Assembly (NCBI RefSeq): GCF_902498805.1
Contig: NZ_LR701573.1
Location: 124,001-188,000, forward strand
Length of the DNA: 64,000 bases
Direction: 5' to 3'
Origin: Imperialibacter sp. EC-SDR9
Lineage (GTDB): Bacteria > Bacteroidota > Bacteroidia > Cytophagales > Cyclobacteriaceae
Shown piece after piece: positions 52,027-62,125 of the stretch (within the stretch, counting starts at the first letter, position 1; the number at the start of each line of letters is the position of its first letter). The position numbers were made by a program, and so were the translations under genes. The notes under the pieces were generated by a model. It had not been told where the DNA came from. It was given only the letters and a program-made list of their open reading frames with translations, and made no database searches.

Positions 52027-53171
52027 ATAATGTTTCGCTTTTCTATCATTTTTTTCAGCAACGTGTATTCTACCCAAAGTGTGTGATTCCATGGCGGGCA
52101 GGAATGGGCAATGTGAAAAAGCCTGAAACGGCCCATTTTTTGGAGCCAACTCGGCTTTACCGCCGAAAGCATTGAGCCATAGAACCATGGATAGCTGTCT
52201 CCCTCCAACCGGTATAACTCGATTTCTCGCAAAGGTCTTACACCAAGTTTTAGCAAGCTGATGGCATAGAGCATAGCCTTAAAGTCGTTCCATTCCGTCG
52301 CTAAAAGCGCTTCAATATCAGACACGAAAACTGCGATCAGGTGCTCCAATTTCTCTCGATCCCCACTAAGCCATTTGGCGAGGTGGTAGGCAATGACGGC
52401 GCTATCTGGGTAGTAGGGTGCCACCTCATAGGGTGTTTTTATATAACTTTTGGTCAGAATGATGTCTTTTAAATAGGCTTCTGAAGTTCCCGTGAACGCT
52501 GTCGGTAAGAGCTTATGATGCTGAAACAGGCTCAACAGGTTAATCATGGCACACGCATCCACCACCCATGGCATTTTGTCGCCCAGCCAGGCAGCGTACA
52601 TCCGGGGCTGCTTAGGATAATGTCGGAGAAAATGCTCGTCAATGTCCTGCTGTAGGCTGAGTACGGTTGGCTTGTCTGATGACAGTGCCGAATAAACCAG
52701 GGCTGTGTCATCAATATCGTCGGGTAAGCGAAAAAAATCGAACCGATGCAGCACTTTCCCATTTGGAAAAGGGATGTCGGGATTGGTTGGCCAGAAGTTG
52801 TAGTGCATCCGGCCTCGGCGGCTTTTGTAGAGCGGAAAGGTGTCGACGATACCGGCGACAATCTTATCAGCCCGTTCGGTTTGGGAGGAGCTCATCAGGT
52901 GCTTCCATTCTTGTAGTTTACTTGCGATCAAAGCCGGAAAAAAGACATTGGGGTCGTTTCGGCTAATCTTGAGTATTGGATAGCTTCGAACCGACGGAAC
53001 ACAGCCAAGCGGCAAGCCGAGATACCTTGCTTGCTGCTGCTCCTTTGCTAAAACATTGAGCCAATTGTCAATATGTTTTTCCGCCTCCATTCGTGACCAA
53101 AATACATCTTTCAATAGAATGGCTGTCTTAATTTTGTTGCCATTATTTTGATCATTAACCAATTTCGTCAA
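52020..53171 (-). CDS. Unrecognised alpha-helical protein with DDIDDTA motif
   Basis: A 383-residue protein, no signal peptide, mostly helical by composition. The distinctive stretch is FWPTNPDIPFPNG (about 126-138) then FFRLPDDIDDTALVY (146-160). DIDD is the DxDD form of the catalytic acid in class II terpene cyclases, and aromatic-rich repeat segments (QPRMYAAWLGD, PWFYGSMLSA, WVEYTLLKKM) suit an alpha/alpha toroid of the squalene-cyclase/prenyltransferase superfamily. At 383 residues it is shorter than known class II cyclases (about 500-700). No isoprenoid gene adjoins. It could also be an unrelated toroid. I do not assign a function. Confidence 0.6.
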   Translation of the reverse strand: MTKLVNDQNNGNKIKTAILLKDVFWSRMEAEKHIDNWLNVLAKEQQQARYLGLPLGCVPSVRSYPILKISRNDPNVFFPALIASKLQEWKHLMSSSQTERADKIVAGIVDTFPLYKSRRGRMHYNFWPTNPDIPFPNGKVLHRFDFFRLPDDIDDTALVYSALSSDKPTVLSLQQDIDEHFLRHYPKQPRMYAAWLGDKMPWVVDACAMINLLSLFQHHKLLPTAFTGTSEAYLKDIILTKSYIKTPYEVAPYYPDSAVIAYHLAKWLSGDREKLEHLIAVFVSDIEALLATEWNDFKAMLYAISLLKLGVRPLREIELYRLEGDSYPWFYGSMLSAVKPSWLQKMGRFRLFHIAHSCPPWNHTLWVEYTLLKKMIEKRNIIS

Positions 53172-53247
53172 CCCTGACTAGTAAGCATTTAAAAAATTCT
53201 AGAAAAAAGGACCGAGCGCCCAACTCTTTAACGCAAGCCTCGGACGA

Positions 53248-55467
53248 TTAGAACTGCTTAAGGTAGCTTATCTTGAAAATACCTTGCTGCTCAGTCTGCC
53301 TCACAAAGTCGTCCCCAAGCGTTTCCCTACTGTTTAAAACAAGATAGACATAAGATAGTGGGCTATATTCCCAGGCAAATCTGATGTTAAACGAATCAAG
53401 CGTGTTTTGTGAGTTCTTTTGGTAAAGTCCTACAAGCTGAATCCTCGGGTTTACGGCGAACCTCCCTTGCAAAGTATAAAGAAATACTTCCTTTGTGTCT
53501 GAATTTGTGCCGACCGATTCAAACTGATTTCGGTTGATGCTTGCCTTAAGTGATATGTGAGGAATAGGTATGATTGAGACAGCCAGATCAGAAGTTTTAA
53601 GTTTTCCGTTATAATAGTCGCCAAACTCATACTGTAGACTATAAGAAATTTTTCTCGAGGGGTCACTACCGGCTGTGAATGAATATCTGAGGTAATCATA
53701 TTGGTCAGGGTCTATGGATATCCCTAATGGAAAAAAACTGGAAACCAGGTTTTGGTGCTGACTGCTCCAGGTAAAACCATAGAAGCCTCCATCCTGCATT
53801 TCAAGCCAGAAAGGAGTGAGCTTTATTTCTCTTTCAATAAGCGTTTTTGACGATGCCTGATGATACCACGCCGCATTGATGGCAGGTTGGAATGAACGAA
53901 TGAATTTTTGAAAGGGTAGGTGTTTGCCTCTTAGGTTGGCGACGGTGCCTGGGTTTGTACTAATTACATCGGTTCTTGACAGAAAGCCCATTTCTGAAGC
54001 GAAATTCCTGGTTACGATTGATTCAGTCCACCATGCCGTGATTTTGTTGCTGGTATAGAAGTATTGAGAATACCCACTAAACCCTTTGCCTGTTCCATTG
54101 TCATTAACTGACTCCAACGCCATGAAGTTTAATGAGTTTGAGTTCCCAAACCTGAGGAATCCGTCAAGGCCACCGGTTAGGTTGGTGTGGCTTCCGGTAG
54201 TAGATTTCATAGTGGCGATTGTTCCCAGGCGGCTTTGCCTCCCAAAGTTTCGTGAATATCGGCCAACAGCAAAATTGGCCGATGGTAGCGTGTCGTAGGA
54301 TCGCTGACGGACGGCCATCAAGCCAAAGTTTTGTTTTAGCGACCTGCTCACCAACCTCAAACCACCGTCGATGGGCAGTGGCCGCCCCTGTTGGCCCAGG
54401 CCAATTCTTCGGCTAAAAAACGGTAGAATCTGCATTTTACCTCCGGTGTTCCCATCAGCTATCAGTCCTGGCCCAAAAAGGGAGGCGTTTTCCAGGAAAA
54501 ACTGTCTTTTTTCCGGAAACAGTACTGAAAACCTGCTTACATTATTTACCTGCACGTCAGCGTCTGCTTGTGCAAAATCTGTATTAATGGTCAAATCTCC
54601 GATTGTGTTAGAATTCATGGCCCACTTCACGTCAGCGCCAATTTTATAGTTCGCATCAACATGATTGGGTTTGCCCGCATCGATAAGCTTATTAGTTGAA
54701 ACCAGCGCATATGGATTAACCTGAATATTCGTGGACGGTGGCGGAGGCTGAATTTGGGTTAGTTGCCCTGAATATTCCATCCGGTTGAAGCTGAAAGAAC
54801 GTGGATAAGGGGACCATGCCGAAATCTCGTTGCTGGCCCTTCTCAGCCTTAAAAAATTGAGCCCCCAGGATTGTACATCTCCAGATCCTTTGGTATATCG
54901 GATGCTCTTCCAGGGGATCTGAAATTCTGCAAACCAACCTGTGTCCGTGATAGACGTCCGTACCTTCCAGAGACCATTCCAATCACTGTCGAAAAGCACA
55001 GCGTCAAAGGAAAGGTAGTCTTTTTGAGCTCCATAGGGGTTTGTCACGAAGGACATACTATTTCGGTTGTCGTTGAAGCCGTCAATGCAGATGGCAAAAG
55101 TATCGTGAGCTCTCCAATAGAAATCCCTCTTGAGGTCGGGAACCCGAATGGCCTCCTTACCCAGCTGGTCAAAGCATTTTACGCCAACATAGAGAAACTC
55201 GCTATCGAAAAGGACTCGAACAGATGTTTTGTTCTCGGCTGCTTTGCCTTGAAAAGGCTCAATCTGGGTGAAGTCACTGAGAGAATCTGCCGTTGTCCAG
55301 GCGCTTTCATTCAGTATGCCATCGATGACAATTTTGTCGGTGGCAAGCATTGCCTTAACGGAGAGCTTCTCGTCGGGTGGCGAAAAAATGTCTTGACTTT
55401 TAGTATTTTGAGGCTGAAGCAGTAGTAAAATGCAGGCCATGAAAAAAAGCGTCGAATAGGTTTTCAT
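53248..55467 (-). CDS. DUF5916 protein with CBM9-like domain
   Basis: A 739-residue exported protein. It has a signal peptide (1-24) and a carbohydrate-binding CBM9-like beta sandwich (about 38-230, KIVIDGILNESAW at about 45-57). The long DUF5916 C-terminal half (about 240-739, NTIGDLTINTDFAQADADVQVNNVSRF and FPEKRQFFLENASLFGPGL) resembles an outer-membrane beta barrel and ends in an aromatic KISYLKQF. Very common in Bacteroidota; function unknown, surface binding of a ligand is likely. Divergent from the symporter gene by about 230 bp. Confidence 0.88.
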   Translation of the reverse strand: MKTYSTLFFMACILLLLQPQNTKSQDIFSPPDEKLSVKAMLATDKIVIDGILNESAWTTADSLSDFTQIEPFQGKAAENKTSVRVLFDSEFLYVGVKCFDQLGKEAIRVPDLKRDFYWRAHDTFAICIDGFNDNRNSMSFVTNPYGAQKDYLSFDAVLFDSDWNGLWKVRTSITDTGWFAEFQIPWKSIRYTKGSGDVQSWGLNFLRLRRASNEISAWSPYPRSFSFNRMEYSGQLTQIQPPPPSTNIQVNPYALVSTNKLIDAGKPNHVDANYKIGADVKWAMNSNTIGDLTINTDFAQADADVQVNNVSRFSVLFPEKRQFFLENASLFGPGLIADGNTGGKMQILPFFSRRIGLGQQGRPLPIDGGLRLVSRSLKQNFGLMAVRQRSYDTLPSANFAVGRYSRNFGRQSRLGTIATMKSTTGSHTNLTGGLDGFLRFGNSNSLNFMALESVNDNGTGKGFSGYSQYFYTSNKITAWWTESIVTRNFASEMGFLSRTDVISTNPGTVANLRGKHLPFQKFIRSFQPAINAAWYHQASSKTLIEREIKLTPFWLEMQDGGFYGFTWSSQHQNLVSSFFPLGISIDPDQYDYLRYSFTAGSDPSRKISYSLQYEFGDYYNGKLKTSDLAVSIIPIPHISLKASINRNQFESVGTNSDTKEVFLYTLQGRFAVNPRIQLVGLYQKNSQNTLDSFNIRFAWEYSPLSYVYLVLNSRETLGDDFVRQTEQQGIFKISYLKQF

Positions 55468-55695
55468 AAGTAAGATTCAATTTTTCATCAAAATTGAGCG
55501 CTTGCCTAGAGCTTGAAAACCTGATTCTTGCTATAAAGTGCCTTCGGGCCGAAAGTGTCGCACAGGCGTGATTCCTCCAAATGGGCCGGTGAATACTGTT
55601 TTTATATAATGCTCCTTTCACCAGAAGCTATTATTCTTATTTTTGTCGATTGTACAAAACTCATTCCCAACGATTCTACTATTAACCTATCCCGT

Positions 55696-57408
55696 ATGAT
55701 GCAGCAAATCAACGATTTTCTGGTTCTTATCGACAGCTTTATCGGCAGTGCCGATTGGTTTGTTTACTTCCTGCTTGGAACCGGCCTCTTCTTTACCATT
55801 TACCTCAAGTTTCCTCAGATACGCTTCTTCCGCCATGCATTGCGGGTGGTGTCAGGTAAATACGATAAATCTGACCTGCCTGGAGATACTTCCCATTTTC
55901 AGGCGCTTTCCACGGCACTTTCAGGCACTGTAGGCACAGGAAACATTGCTGGTGTGGCCCTGGCCATCCACCTTGGAGGCCCGGCTGCCCTGTTCTGGAT
56001 GTTGATGACTGCTGCCCTGGGCATGACCACCAAATTTGTGGAGGTAACGCTCTCTCACAAATACCGGGAAACTGTTGCAGATGGTTCACAAGCAGGTGGC
56101 CCCATGTATTATATGAAGAATGCCAATTTTATGTTGTTTGGCAAAAAAGTGAGCCTGGGTTGGGTGGCTACTCTTTTTGCCATAGCCACTGTATTGTCTT
56201 CATTTGGTACCGGCAGCTTGCCTCAAATAAATAGTATTTCCAACTCTGTGTTTGCCACGTTCGGCATCGAGCATTGGATCACAGGTCTTGTGCTATCTAT
56301 TTTCCTTGGAATGGTCATTATCGGTGGGATCAAAAGAATTGCTGCCGTTACTTCTAAGCTGGTACCAGCCATGGCAATCATTTACTTCATTGGTGCTTTT
56401 GCTGTTATTTTCTACAACGCTGGGAATATCATTCCTTCCTTCGTTTCCATTTTTGCTGATGTGTTTACTGGCTCGGCTGCCACAGGCGGCTTTTTAGGAG
56501 CTACGTTGGCCTATGCATTTAATAGAGGTGTGAACAGGGGCTTATTCTCCAACGAAGCTGGTCAGGGTTCTGCACCTATTGCTCACGCTTCAGCGAAAGC
56601 CAATGAGCCTCTTTCGGAAGGTATGGTGGCCATTCTGGAACCTTTTATTGATACAATAATCATCTGTACCGTTACTGGCCTTGTGCTACTCTCAAGTGGC
56701 GTTTGGAATGAAAAGCACCAAAATGTTTTTCAACAAACGGACATGTTTGTGCTTAACGGCGTTTACGACGAAAATAATCCGCAGGATCAGGAAAAGCTCT
56801 TCGGACACCTTACCAACAAAGGCGCTGTTGCCTTATACAACGGTGACCTGAATGTGCAGGATGGCTCGGTGACCAACAACCTGTCAATCATTCACGCACG
56901 CTCCATAGCCGAAGATGTAAAGATTTCAAAAGCAGGCAGCCCTTTCACCGGATCTGTCAAAGTGCAAAACGGTAATCTTGTTGATCCTTCAGGCGACCTT
57001 TTGGTCGAAGGAAAATCGCTGGTACATAGCGCCCCACTTACTACCATCGCCTTTACCAGGAGTTTCTTTGGAGATGCCGGACAGTATATTGTCGCTATCG
57101 GGCTGCTGCTTTTTGCTTTTAGCACGGCTATTTCCTGGTCATATTATGGCGACAGAGCCATGACCTTCCTGCTTGGGCCTAAGTCAGTGATGCCATATCA
57201 CATTATTTATACCATTGCCTTTTTCTTTGCTTCGTTTACCGACACCACTATCATCTGGACGTTATCAGGCATCACTATTGCCCTGATGACCATCCCAAAC
57301 CTAATCGGCATTTTGTGGCTAAGGAAGGAGATGCCTCAAATCATCAAGGATTATGGTGAGTTCTTCGACAAGAACTTTCCTGGCATGAAGCATCCTAAAT
57401 TCAAGTAA
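55696..57408 (+). CDS. Sodium:alanine-type symporter (AGCS) with large insertion
   Basis: From ATG 55696, 570 residues; the frame extended to 55555 is non-homologous. About 11 helices with [16 protein letters not shown] (about 76-91) and [20 protein letters not shown] (about 284-303) typical of the alanine/glycine:cation family (AlsT). About 110 extra residues (about 335-445), soluble and rich in Asn/Asp/Gly/Val, interrupt the region between helices; these face outside if topology is normal. It likely imports alanine or glycine with sodium. Such insertions occur in other Bacteroidota members, as I recall. Confidence 0.9.
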   Translation: MMQQINDFLVLIDSFIGSADWFVYFLLGTGLFFTIYLKFPQIRFFRHALRVVSGKYDKSDLPGDTSHFQALSTALSGTVGTGNIAGVALAIHLGGPAALFWMLMTAALGMTTKFVEVTLSHKYRETVADGSQAGGPMYYMKNANFMLFGKKVSLGWVATLFAIATVLSSFGTGSLPQINSISNSVFATFGIEHWITGLVLSIFLGMVIIGGIKRIAAVTSKLVPAMAIIYFIGAFAVIFYNAGNIIPSFVSIFADVFTGSAATGGFLGATLAYAFNRGVNRGLFSNEAGQGSAPIAHASAKANEPLSEGMVAILEPFIDTIIICTVTGLVLLSSGVWNEKHQNVFQQTDMFVLNGVYDENNPQDQEKLFGHLTNKGAVALYNGDLNVQDGSVTNNLSIIHARSIAEDVKISKAGSPFTGSVKVQNGNLVDPSGDLLVEGKSLVHSAPLTTIAFTRSFFGDAGQYIVAIGLLLFAFSTAISWSYYGDRAMTFLLGPKSVMPYHIIYTIAFFFASFTDTTIIWTLSGITIALMTIPNLIGILWLRKEMPQIIKDYGEFFDKNFPGMKHPKFK

Positions 57409-57429
57409 CCTTTCCGGGACCGGTTAAAA

Positions 57430-57464
57430 AAAGCCTTCCGTTTCACTTAAGAACGGAAGGCTTT
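57430..57464. terminator. Bidirectional terminator between symporter and MFS genes
   Basis: AAAGCCTTCCGTT (57430-57442) and AACGGAAGGCTTT (57452-57464) are exact, 13-bp arms with a 9-nt loop, flanked by A-rich and T-containing sequence on both sides. Serves both convergent genes. Confidence 0.92.
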
Positions 57465-57491
57465 CCATTTCAGAGCCAATGTATTTTCTTA

Positions 57492-58733
57492 TCATGCTTC
57501 AGCAAGCGCTTCCTTTTCTTTCGCTACAGAAGCGTCGTCAGCCGCCAATTGCTCGACAGACTTAATTCTTGAGCCAAGGAAAATACAAACCACAGTAACG
57601 GCAATGGCAAAATAGCCAACCCAATTGTACCTGGCCAGGCTTCCCCCGTTGTCAATCACAATCACTCCGGCAATCAGTGAGGCCAAGCCAGCCGCCAGCT
57701 GCTGTACCGATGAGCTAATGCTCATGAAGCTCCCTCTGTTCTGTGGTTTCACCGAAGAGGTAATCATTGCCATCGCTGGGATCATCCTGCCTCCACCCAA
57801 TACAAAGAAAAGCCCCGTAGCTACTAGTGCCGCTGCCACAGGAACCGGCGGCATGTTAGTGATCAGGAAGACTGGGATAATGGCAGCGCTGGCACAAACT
57901 ATAAAGACTGTCTTTTTCCCAAATTTATCAGCAAGCCTCCCAATCAAGGGAGAGGTGAAAATGGTCATTCCGCCGCCTACCAGGTAGATGTAAGTTATTT
58001 GATCGCCCTCAAAACCTACATTTCGAATCATGTAAGGAGCAATAAATGGGATAATCGAGAACTGCCCCAGTATTAGTGTCAGCATGAAAAGCAGTGCCAG
58101 CTTCTGGTTGGGTAACGAGATCGCATTTGTTAATACTTTAGCGGGGCTGGGGCGATCCGATTTTTTCACCATATGTCCTGTGAGTGAAGGGATAAATTTG
58201 AATATCGCCAGGGTAATCAAAGTGCCCATGCCAGCCAAAAGTAGGAATGGAGCATGCCAACTAAACTTTTCTGCGAGGAAATAACCAAAAGGTACTCCCG
58301 CCACTGATGCCACTGAAAACGCCGCCATCACAATCCCCATGCCTTGTCCTCTGCGTTCATCCGGCGTCACATCGGCCACCACCGACAATATCAATGCCCC
58401 CAAAACTCCACCAAAAGCGCCGGTAAGGCTTCTTGCAAAAAGAAGAACGACGTAAGTTGGGGCAAGGGCACATGCAATGGTGCCGACCACAAATCCAACA
58501 TTAAGAAACAGGAGTGCCTTTCTTCGGTCAAATCTATCGATGACAAAGGCCGCCATAAATCCGAATATGCCAGCTGTAAATGTATAGCTGGAGACAATGA
58601 GGCTAAACTGCTGGGGAGTAATCTCAAACACTTTCATGAGCAAATCCCCAAGGGGCATAATGATCATGAAGTCCATAATATGAGTGAAATTTATTCCGGC
58701 AAGGGTAAAAAGGATGATTTTTTCCTTCGACAT
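57492..58733 (-). CDS. MFS transporter (Bcr/AraJ-like drug efflux type)
   Basis: A 413-residue major-facilitator protein with 12 helices. DRFDRRKALL (about 66-75) in the first loop, DVTPDERRGQGMGIVMA and FSVASVAGVPFGYFLAE (about 140-157) are motifs of the DHA1 efflux group. The pair FTHIMDFMIIMPLGDLLM at 16-33 is the usual first-helix signature. It probably exports drugs or sugars by proton antiport. Monocistronic, C-terminal tail rich in Glu/Ala. Confidence 0.9.
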   Translation of the reverse strand: MSKEKIILFTLAGINFTHIMDFMIIMPLGDLLMKVFEITPQQFSLIVSSYTFTAGIFGFMAAFVIDRFDRRKALLFLNVGFVVGTIACALAPTYVVLLFARSLTGAFGGVLGALILSVVADVTPDERRGQGMGIVMAAFSVASVAGVPFGYFLAEKFSWHAPFLLLAGMGTLITLAIFKFIPSLTGHMVKKSDRPSPAKVLTNAISLPNQKLALLFMLTLILGQFSIIPFIAPYMIRNVGFEGDQITYIYLVGGGMTIFTSPLIGRLADKFGKKTVFIVCASAAIIPVFLITNMPPVPVAAALVATGLFFVLGGGRMIPAMAMITSSVKPQNRGSFMSISSSVQQLAAGLASLIAGVIVIDNGGSLARYNWVGYFAIAVTVVCIFLGSRIKSVEQLAADDASVAKEKEALAEA

Positions 58734-58885
58734 GATAAAGTTAGATCAGGCTTTGGTGAGCAAAGCGTATTCAACACGCTTTAGCACCAAACAGTTGCCA
58801 GTTATCCGCAAAAAAATAAGAAAATAACACACTGATCACATCAGCAAAGAGCTTATGAACAATTTGTTAGGTGAGGTATGTGCCT

Positions 58886-60136
58886 TTACTGCGTTCGAAT
58901 GGCAATAACAGGATCCAGCCTTGAGGCGGTAGCAGCAGGTATGATGCCCGACGCCATACCAATAACAGCCGATACGCCCAGGCCAAGAATAATGTTGCCT
59001 ACCGTAAGTTGCAGGTCGAGCGTTCCCAGGCTCACAAAGGATATCAGATAGACCAGGAAGATACCAGTTCCGCCTCCAATCACGCTGAGGAAGATGGCTT
59101 CAAACAGGAATTGGAATAGGATAAAATAGTTTTTGGCTCCGAGCGACTTTTGAATACCAATAATATTGGTTCGCTCTTTTACGGACACAAACATGATATT
59201 GGCAATGCCAAAGCCACCTACGAGAATTGAAAAGCTACCTATTACCCAGCCTGCAACACTCAGCACATCAAAAGTCGAGCTGATAAAGTTCACCAGTGCT
59301 TCGGGGCGATTGAGCGCAAAGTCATCTTCCTGTTTCGGCTTGAGTCCCCGCCTTTGGCGCATGAGCCCTCGCAGCTCGTATTCGAGCTCGACCAACCCGA
59401 TGTCTGAAGATTTGCCTTTTGCCGTAATTGATGAGCCTATTCCATCTCTGGCACCGCTGTAGTAGAGCTTAAGAAATGTCTTATAAGGAACATATATATT
59501 GTCGTCGTTGCTGGGAGTCCCGAGGAATCCCTCACCCTCTTCTTTTATAGTGCCAATCACGTAGTACTTCAGGCCTCGCATGGCTATTGTTTTGCCTACA
59601 GGATCCTCGTAGGGAAAAAGATCTTTCGCAATTCGTGCGCCAATAATGGCCACATTGCGGGCGGCATCGGCTTCCAGTCGGGTGAAATACCTGCCTTTCT
59701 CAAGAGGTATTTCATATACATCCTTGTGGTCAAAAGCAACGCCCATAAGGTCGGAGGAGGTCGAATTATTTTTTTGTTTGGCCGTAACACCACCTCTTCG
59801 GGCAGAGATAGTTATGGCTTCGAAGCTGTCACCATTTTCCAGTAGAAATTGATAATCAGCATAGGTAGGCTGTGGCCGGTTCATGTATTTCCACCAGGGG
59901 TATGGCCCGCCACCAAACCCGTACGGCCATTTCTCGACGTTGATATTATCTGACCCAAGAAAGTTAAGGCTGTCTTTAACGCTGCGTTCAAGGCTGTCCA
60001 CAATCGTGAACACGGCAATGATGGCGAAGATGCCAATGGTCACCCCCAATAAGGAAAGAATAGTTCTCAGGAGATTGGATCTAAGAGCGTTCCAGGCAAA
60101 CCTGAAGCTTTCGAGTGTTAAGCGGATGATCAGCAA
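58886..60136 (-). CDS. MacB-like ABC transporter permease
   Basis: A 416-residue permease with one N-terminal helix (about 20-45), MacB periplasmic domain (about 48-270) and three C-terminal FtsX helices (about 288-410) with KERTNIIGIQKSLGAKNYFILFQF (about 322-345). It is a standard single-module MacB permease for tripartite or two-part export. No ATPase gene adjoins, so its partner is elsewhere. The start is TTG at 60136. Region 60137-60260 is the divergent promoter area with queA. Confidence 0.9.
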   Translation of the reverse strand: MLIIRLTLESFRFAWNALRSNLLRTILSLLGVTIGIFAIIAVFTIVDSLERSVKDSLNFLGSDNINVEKWPYGFGGGPYPWWKYMNRPQPTYADYQFLLENGDSFEAITISARRGGVTAKQKNNSTSSDLMGVAFDHKDVYEIPLEKGRYFTRLEADAARNVAIIGARIAKDLFPYEDPVGKTIAMRGLKYYVIGTIKEEGEGFLGTPSNDDNIYVPYKTFLKLYYSGARDGIGSSITAKGKSSDIGLVELEYELRGLMRQRRGLKPKQEDDFALNRPEALVNFISSTFDVLSVAGWVIGSFSILVGGFGIANIMFVSVKERTNIIGIQKSLGAKNYFILFQFLFEAIFLSVIGGGTGIFLVYLISFVSLGTLDLQLTVGNIILGLGVSAVIGMASGIIPAATASRLDPVIAIRTQ

Positions 60137-60197
60137 GGCTTTTTATTTTATTAGTTGACATTCAATACAAATAATTACATCGTACTGAAACTTTCTA

Positions 60198-60205
60198 TAT
60201 CTTTG
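60198..60205 (+). promoter_or_regulatory. -7 promoter element of queA
   Basis: TATCTTTG fits TAnnTTTG exactly, 56 bp before the queA ATG. The -33 position reads TTAC, a poor match. Confidence 0.55.
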
Positions 60206-60260
60206 CATCCTTTATTTGACGGACTACCACCTCCTTCACAATTTAATACCGTAATATTAA

Positions 60261-61307
60261 ATGAAATTATCAGAATTTAAATTTGACCTCCCTGCGGGGC
60301 TGGTTGCCCTCTATCCCTCTGAAAACAGAGATGAATCTCGTTTAATGGTTTTGCACAGAGATTCAGGAAAAATTGAACACAAAACTTTTAAGGACATAGT
60401 TGACTACTTCGATGAGGGAGACAACTTTATCATTAACGACACAAAGGTTTTCCCTGCGAGGTTATACGGTAACAAGGAAAAGACAGGTGCTAAAATTGAA
60501 GTATTTCTTCTAAGAGAACTCAACAAAGAGTTGCACTTATGGGATGTGCTTGTGGATCCTGCACGTAAGATCAGGGTCGGCAACAAGCTCTACTTTGGTG
60601 ATGGAGACCTTGTCGCAGAAGTTATTGATAACACTACTTCAAGAGGAAGAACCATCAGGTTCCTTTATGATGGCGAAGGCGTTGACTTCTACAAGATGAT
60701 CGATACCCTTGGAGAAACACCACTTCCAAAGTATATCAAAAGAAAAGCTGAGCCAGACGATAGAGAGCGTTTCCAAACTATTTATGCAGAAAATGTAGGA
60801 GCTGTAGCGGCACCCACTGCAGGTTTGCACTTCACCAAGCAGCTGATGAAGCGCCTGGAGATCAAGGGTGTGGAAATCAACCCGATCACCCTGCACATTG
60901 GCTTGGGCACTTTCCGCCCTGTAGACGTTGAAGACCTGACGAAACACAAAATGGATTCAGAGAACTTCTTCGTGCGCCAGCCAACGGTGGACATGGTCAA
61001 CAAAGCTATCGATGAGAAGAAAAGAGTGGTGGCAGTAGGTACTACGGTGATGAGATCGCTGGAGTCTTCGGTTTCTGCCAGCAACCGCCTAAAGCCTAAT
61101 GAAGGCTGGACGGATAAATTCATTTTTCCTCCCTACGAATTCAAGATTTGCAACGCTTTGATTTCTAACTTCCACATGCCTGAATCAACCCTGTTGATGA
61201 TGGCAAGTGCATTCGGAGGCTATGACCTCGTGATGGAAGCTTACCGTGTGGCAATCAAAGAAAAATATCGTTTCTTCAGCTATGGCGATGCCATGCTGAT
61301 CCTGTAA
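60261..61307 (+). CDS. queA: S-adenosylmethionine:tRNA ribosyltransferase-isomerase
   Basis: A 348-residue queuosine-pathway enzyme. [21 protein letters not shown] (1-21), PRLYGNK-type [44 protein letters not shown] (about 151-174), [17 protein letters not shown] and [10 protein letters not shown] (about 213-222) are all family signatures. It transfers the ribosyl of SAM to preQ1 at tRNA position 34, giving epoxyqueuosine. The next gene, ispD, starts 82 bp on after a large hairpin. Confidence 0.96.
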   Translation: MKLSEFKFDLPAGLVALYPSENRDESRLMVLHRDSGKIEHKTFKDIVDYFDEGDNFIINDTKVFPARLYGNKEKTGAKIEVFLLRELNKELHLWDVLVDPARKIRVGNKLYFGDGDLVAEVIDNTTSRGRTIRFLYDGEGVDFYKMIDTLGETPLPKYIKRKAEPDDRERFQTIYAENVGAVAAPTAGLHFTKQLMKRLEIKGVEINPITLHIGLGTFRPVDVEDLTKHKMDSENFFVRQPTVDMVNKAIDEKKRVVAVGTTVMRSLESSVSASNRLKPNEGWTDKFIFPPYEFKICNALISNFHMPESTLLMMASAFGGYDLVMEAYRVAIKEKYRFFSYGDAMLIL

Positions 61308-61327
61308 CGAAGCAGATTTCTTTTAAG

Positions 61328-61388
61328 AAGCTCCTGTTTACAAAACTTCGGCGTTATCTTTCGAAGGTTTAACAAACAGGAGCTTTTT
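61328..61388 (+). terminator. Long hairpin between queA and ispD, terminator/attenuator
   Basis: AAGCTCCTGTTT (61328-61339) and AAACAGGAGCTT (61374-61385) are exact 12-bp arms. Inside, AACTTCG and CGAAGGTT give a second stem. The T-tract runs into the ispD ATG at 61390. It ends the queA transcript and, if ispD is read from upstream, would control it. Confidence 0.85.
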
Positions 61389-61389
61389 T

Positions 61390-62079
61390 ATGCCTGAAAA
61401 GTACGTGATCATAGTAGCGGGGGGCTCCGGAAGCAGAATGGGCGGTGCACTGCCCAAACAGTTTCTGGAGGTGCAGGGCCGTCCGATACTCATGCGTACA
61501 ATAGAAGTATTTTTCTCCTTCGATCCTTCCATAGCCGTCATCCTGGTGTTGCCTCAAAGCAACATGGCTCTTTGGAAAGAGCTCTGCGAAGAGCATGGAT
61601 TTTTGCCTGCACATCAAATAGTGGCGGGTGGTGCTTCCAGGTTTCAATCAGTGAGAAATGGGTTAGAGCACTTGCCAGACAAAGGACTAGTGGCCATTCA
61701 CGATGGAGTTCGTCCGTTTGTATCGGCTGAGGTTATTGCTCAGGGGTTTGAAGTAGCATCGAAACAAGGCAATGCGATAGTCTCCTTACCGCTGAAGGAG
61801 TCGATTCGTGAGGTGTCTGGCTCTGGTAATAAGTCGGCAGCACGTGATCGATCCAAATACAGATTGGTCCAAACTCCTCAGACATTCGACATTGGCGTGA
61901 TCAAGAAGGCTTACACGCAGCCCGAACGTCCCCTGTTTACCGACGATGCCAGTGTGGTGGAGTCGGCTGGAGAATCAATAGTGCTTATAGAGGGCAACGA
62001 GGCAAACATAAAAATTACCCATCCTGCCGATTTGCTGATTGCGGAAGCATTCCTGAAAAACAAAAAAAGCCCGATATAA
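61390..62079 (+). CDS. ispD: 2-C-methyl-D-erythritol 4-phosphate cytidylyltransferase
   Basis: A 229-residue MEP-pathway enzyme that forms CDP-ME. The CTP-binding loop AGGSGSRMGGALPKQF (10-25), GGASRFQSVRNGL (about 78-90), IHDGVRPF (about 101-108) and LVQTPQTFD (about 157-165) are diagnostic. ATG 61390 is kept because the first strand EKYVIIVAGG needs it; the next ATG (61438) falls inside the active-site loop. No Shine-Dalgarno sequence; the base of the terminator hairpin is 1-5 nt before the ATG. Confidence 0.95.
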   Translation: MPEKYVIIVAGGSGSRMGGALPKQFLEVQGRPILMRTIEVFFSFDPSIAVILVLPQSNMALWKELCEEHGFLPAHQIVAGGASRFQSVRNGLEHLPDKGLVAIHDGVRPFVSAEVIAQGFEVASKQGNAIVSLPLKESIREVSGSGNKSAARDRSKYRLVQTPQTFDIGVIKKAYTQPERPLFTDDASVVESAGESIVLIEGNEANIKITHPADLLIAEAFLKNKKSPI

Positions 62080-62098
62080 GCTACCGGGCCATTATTTT
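62069..62098 (+). terminator. ispD terminator
   Basis: GCCCG (62069-62073) and CGGGC (62085-62089), loop 11 nt, followed by CATTATTTT. The stop codon lies in the loop. The stem is short. Confidence 0.6.
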
Positions 62099-62125
62099 AG
62101 CCATTATTTCTATTGACGACGGGTA

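Noticed and set aside
51946-52188. Extension of the DUF6428 frame upstream of 51945
   Set aside because: The added 81 residues have no family similarity and overlap both palindromes and the 3' end of the neighbouring gene. ATG 51945 gives the normal family start.
55555-55695. 47-residue upstream extension of the symporter frame
   Set aside because: It does not align with the family, which starts at the first helix near MMQQINDFL.
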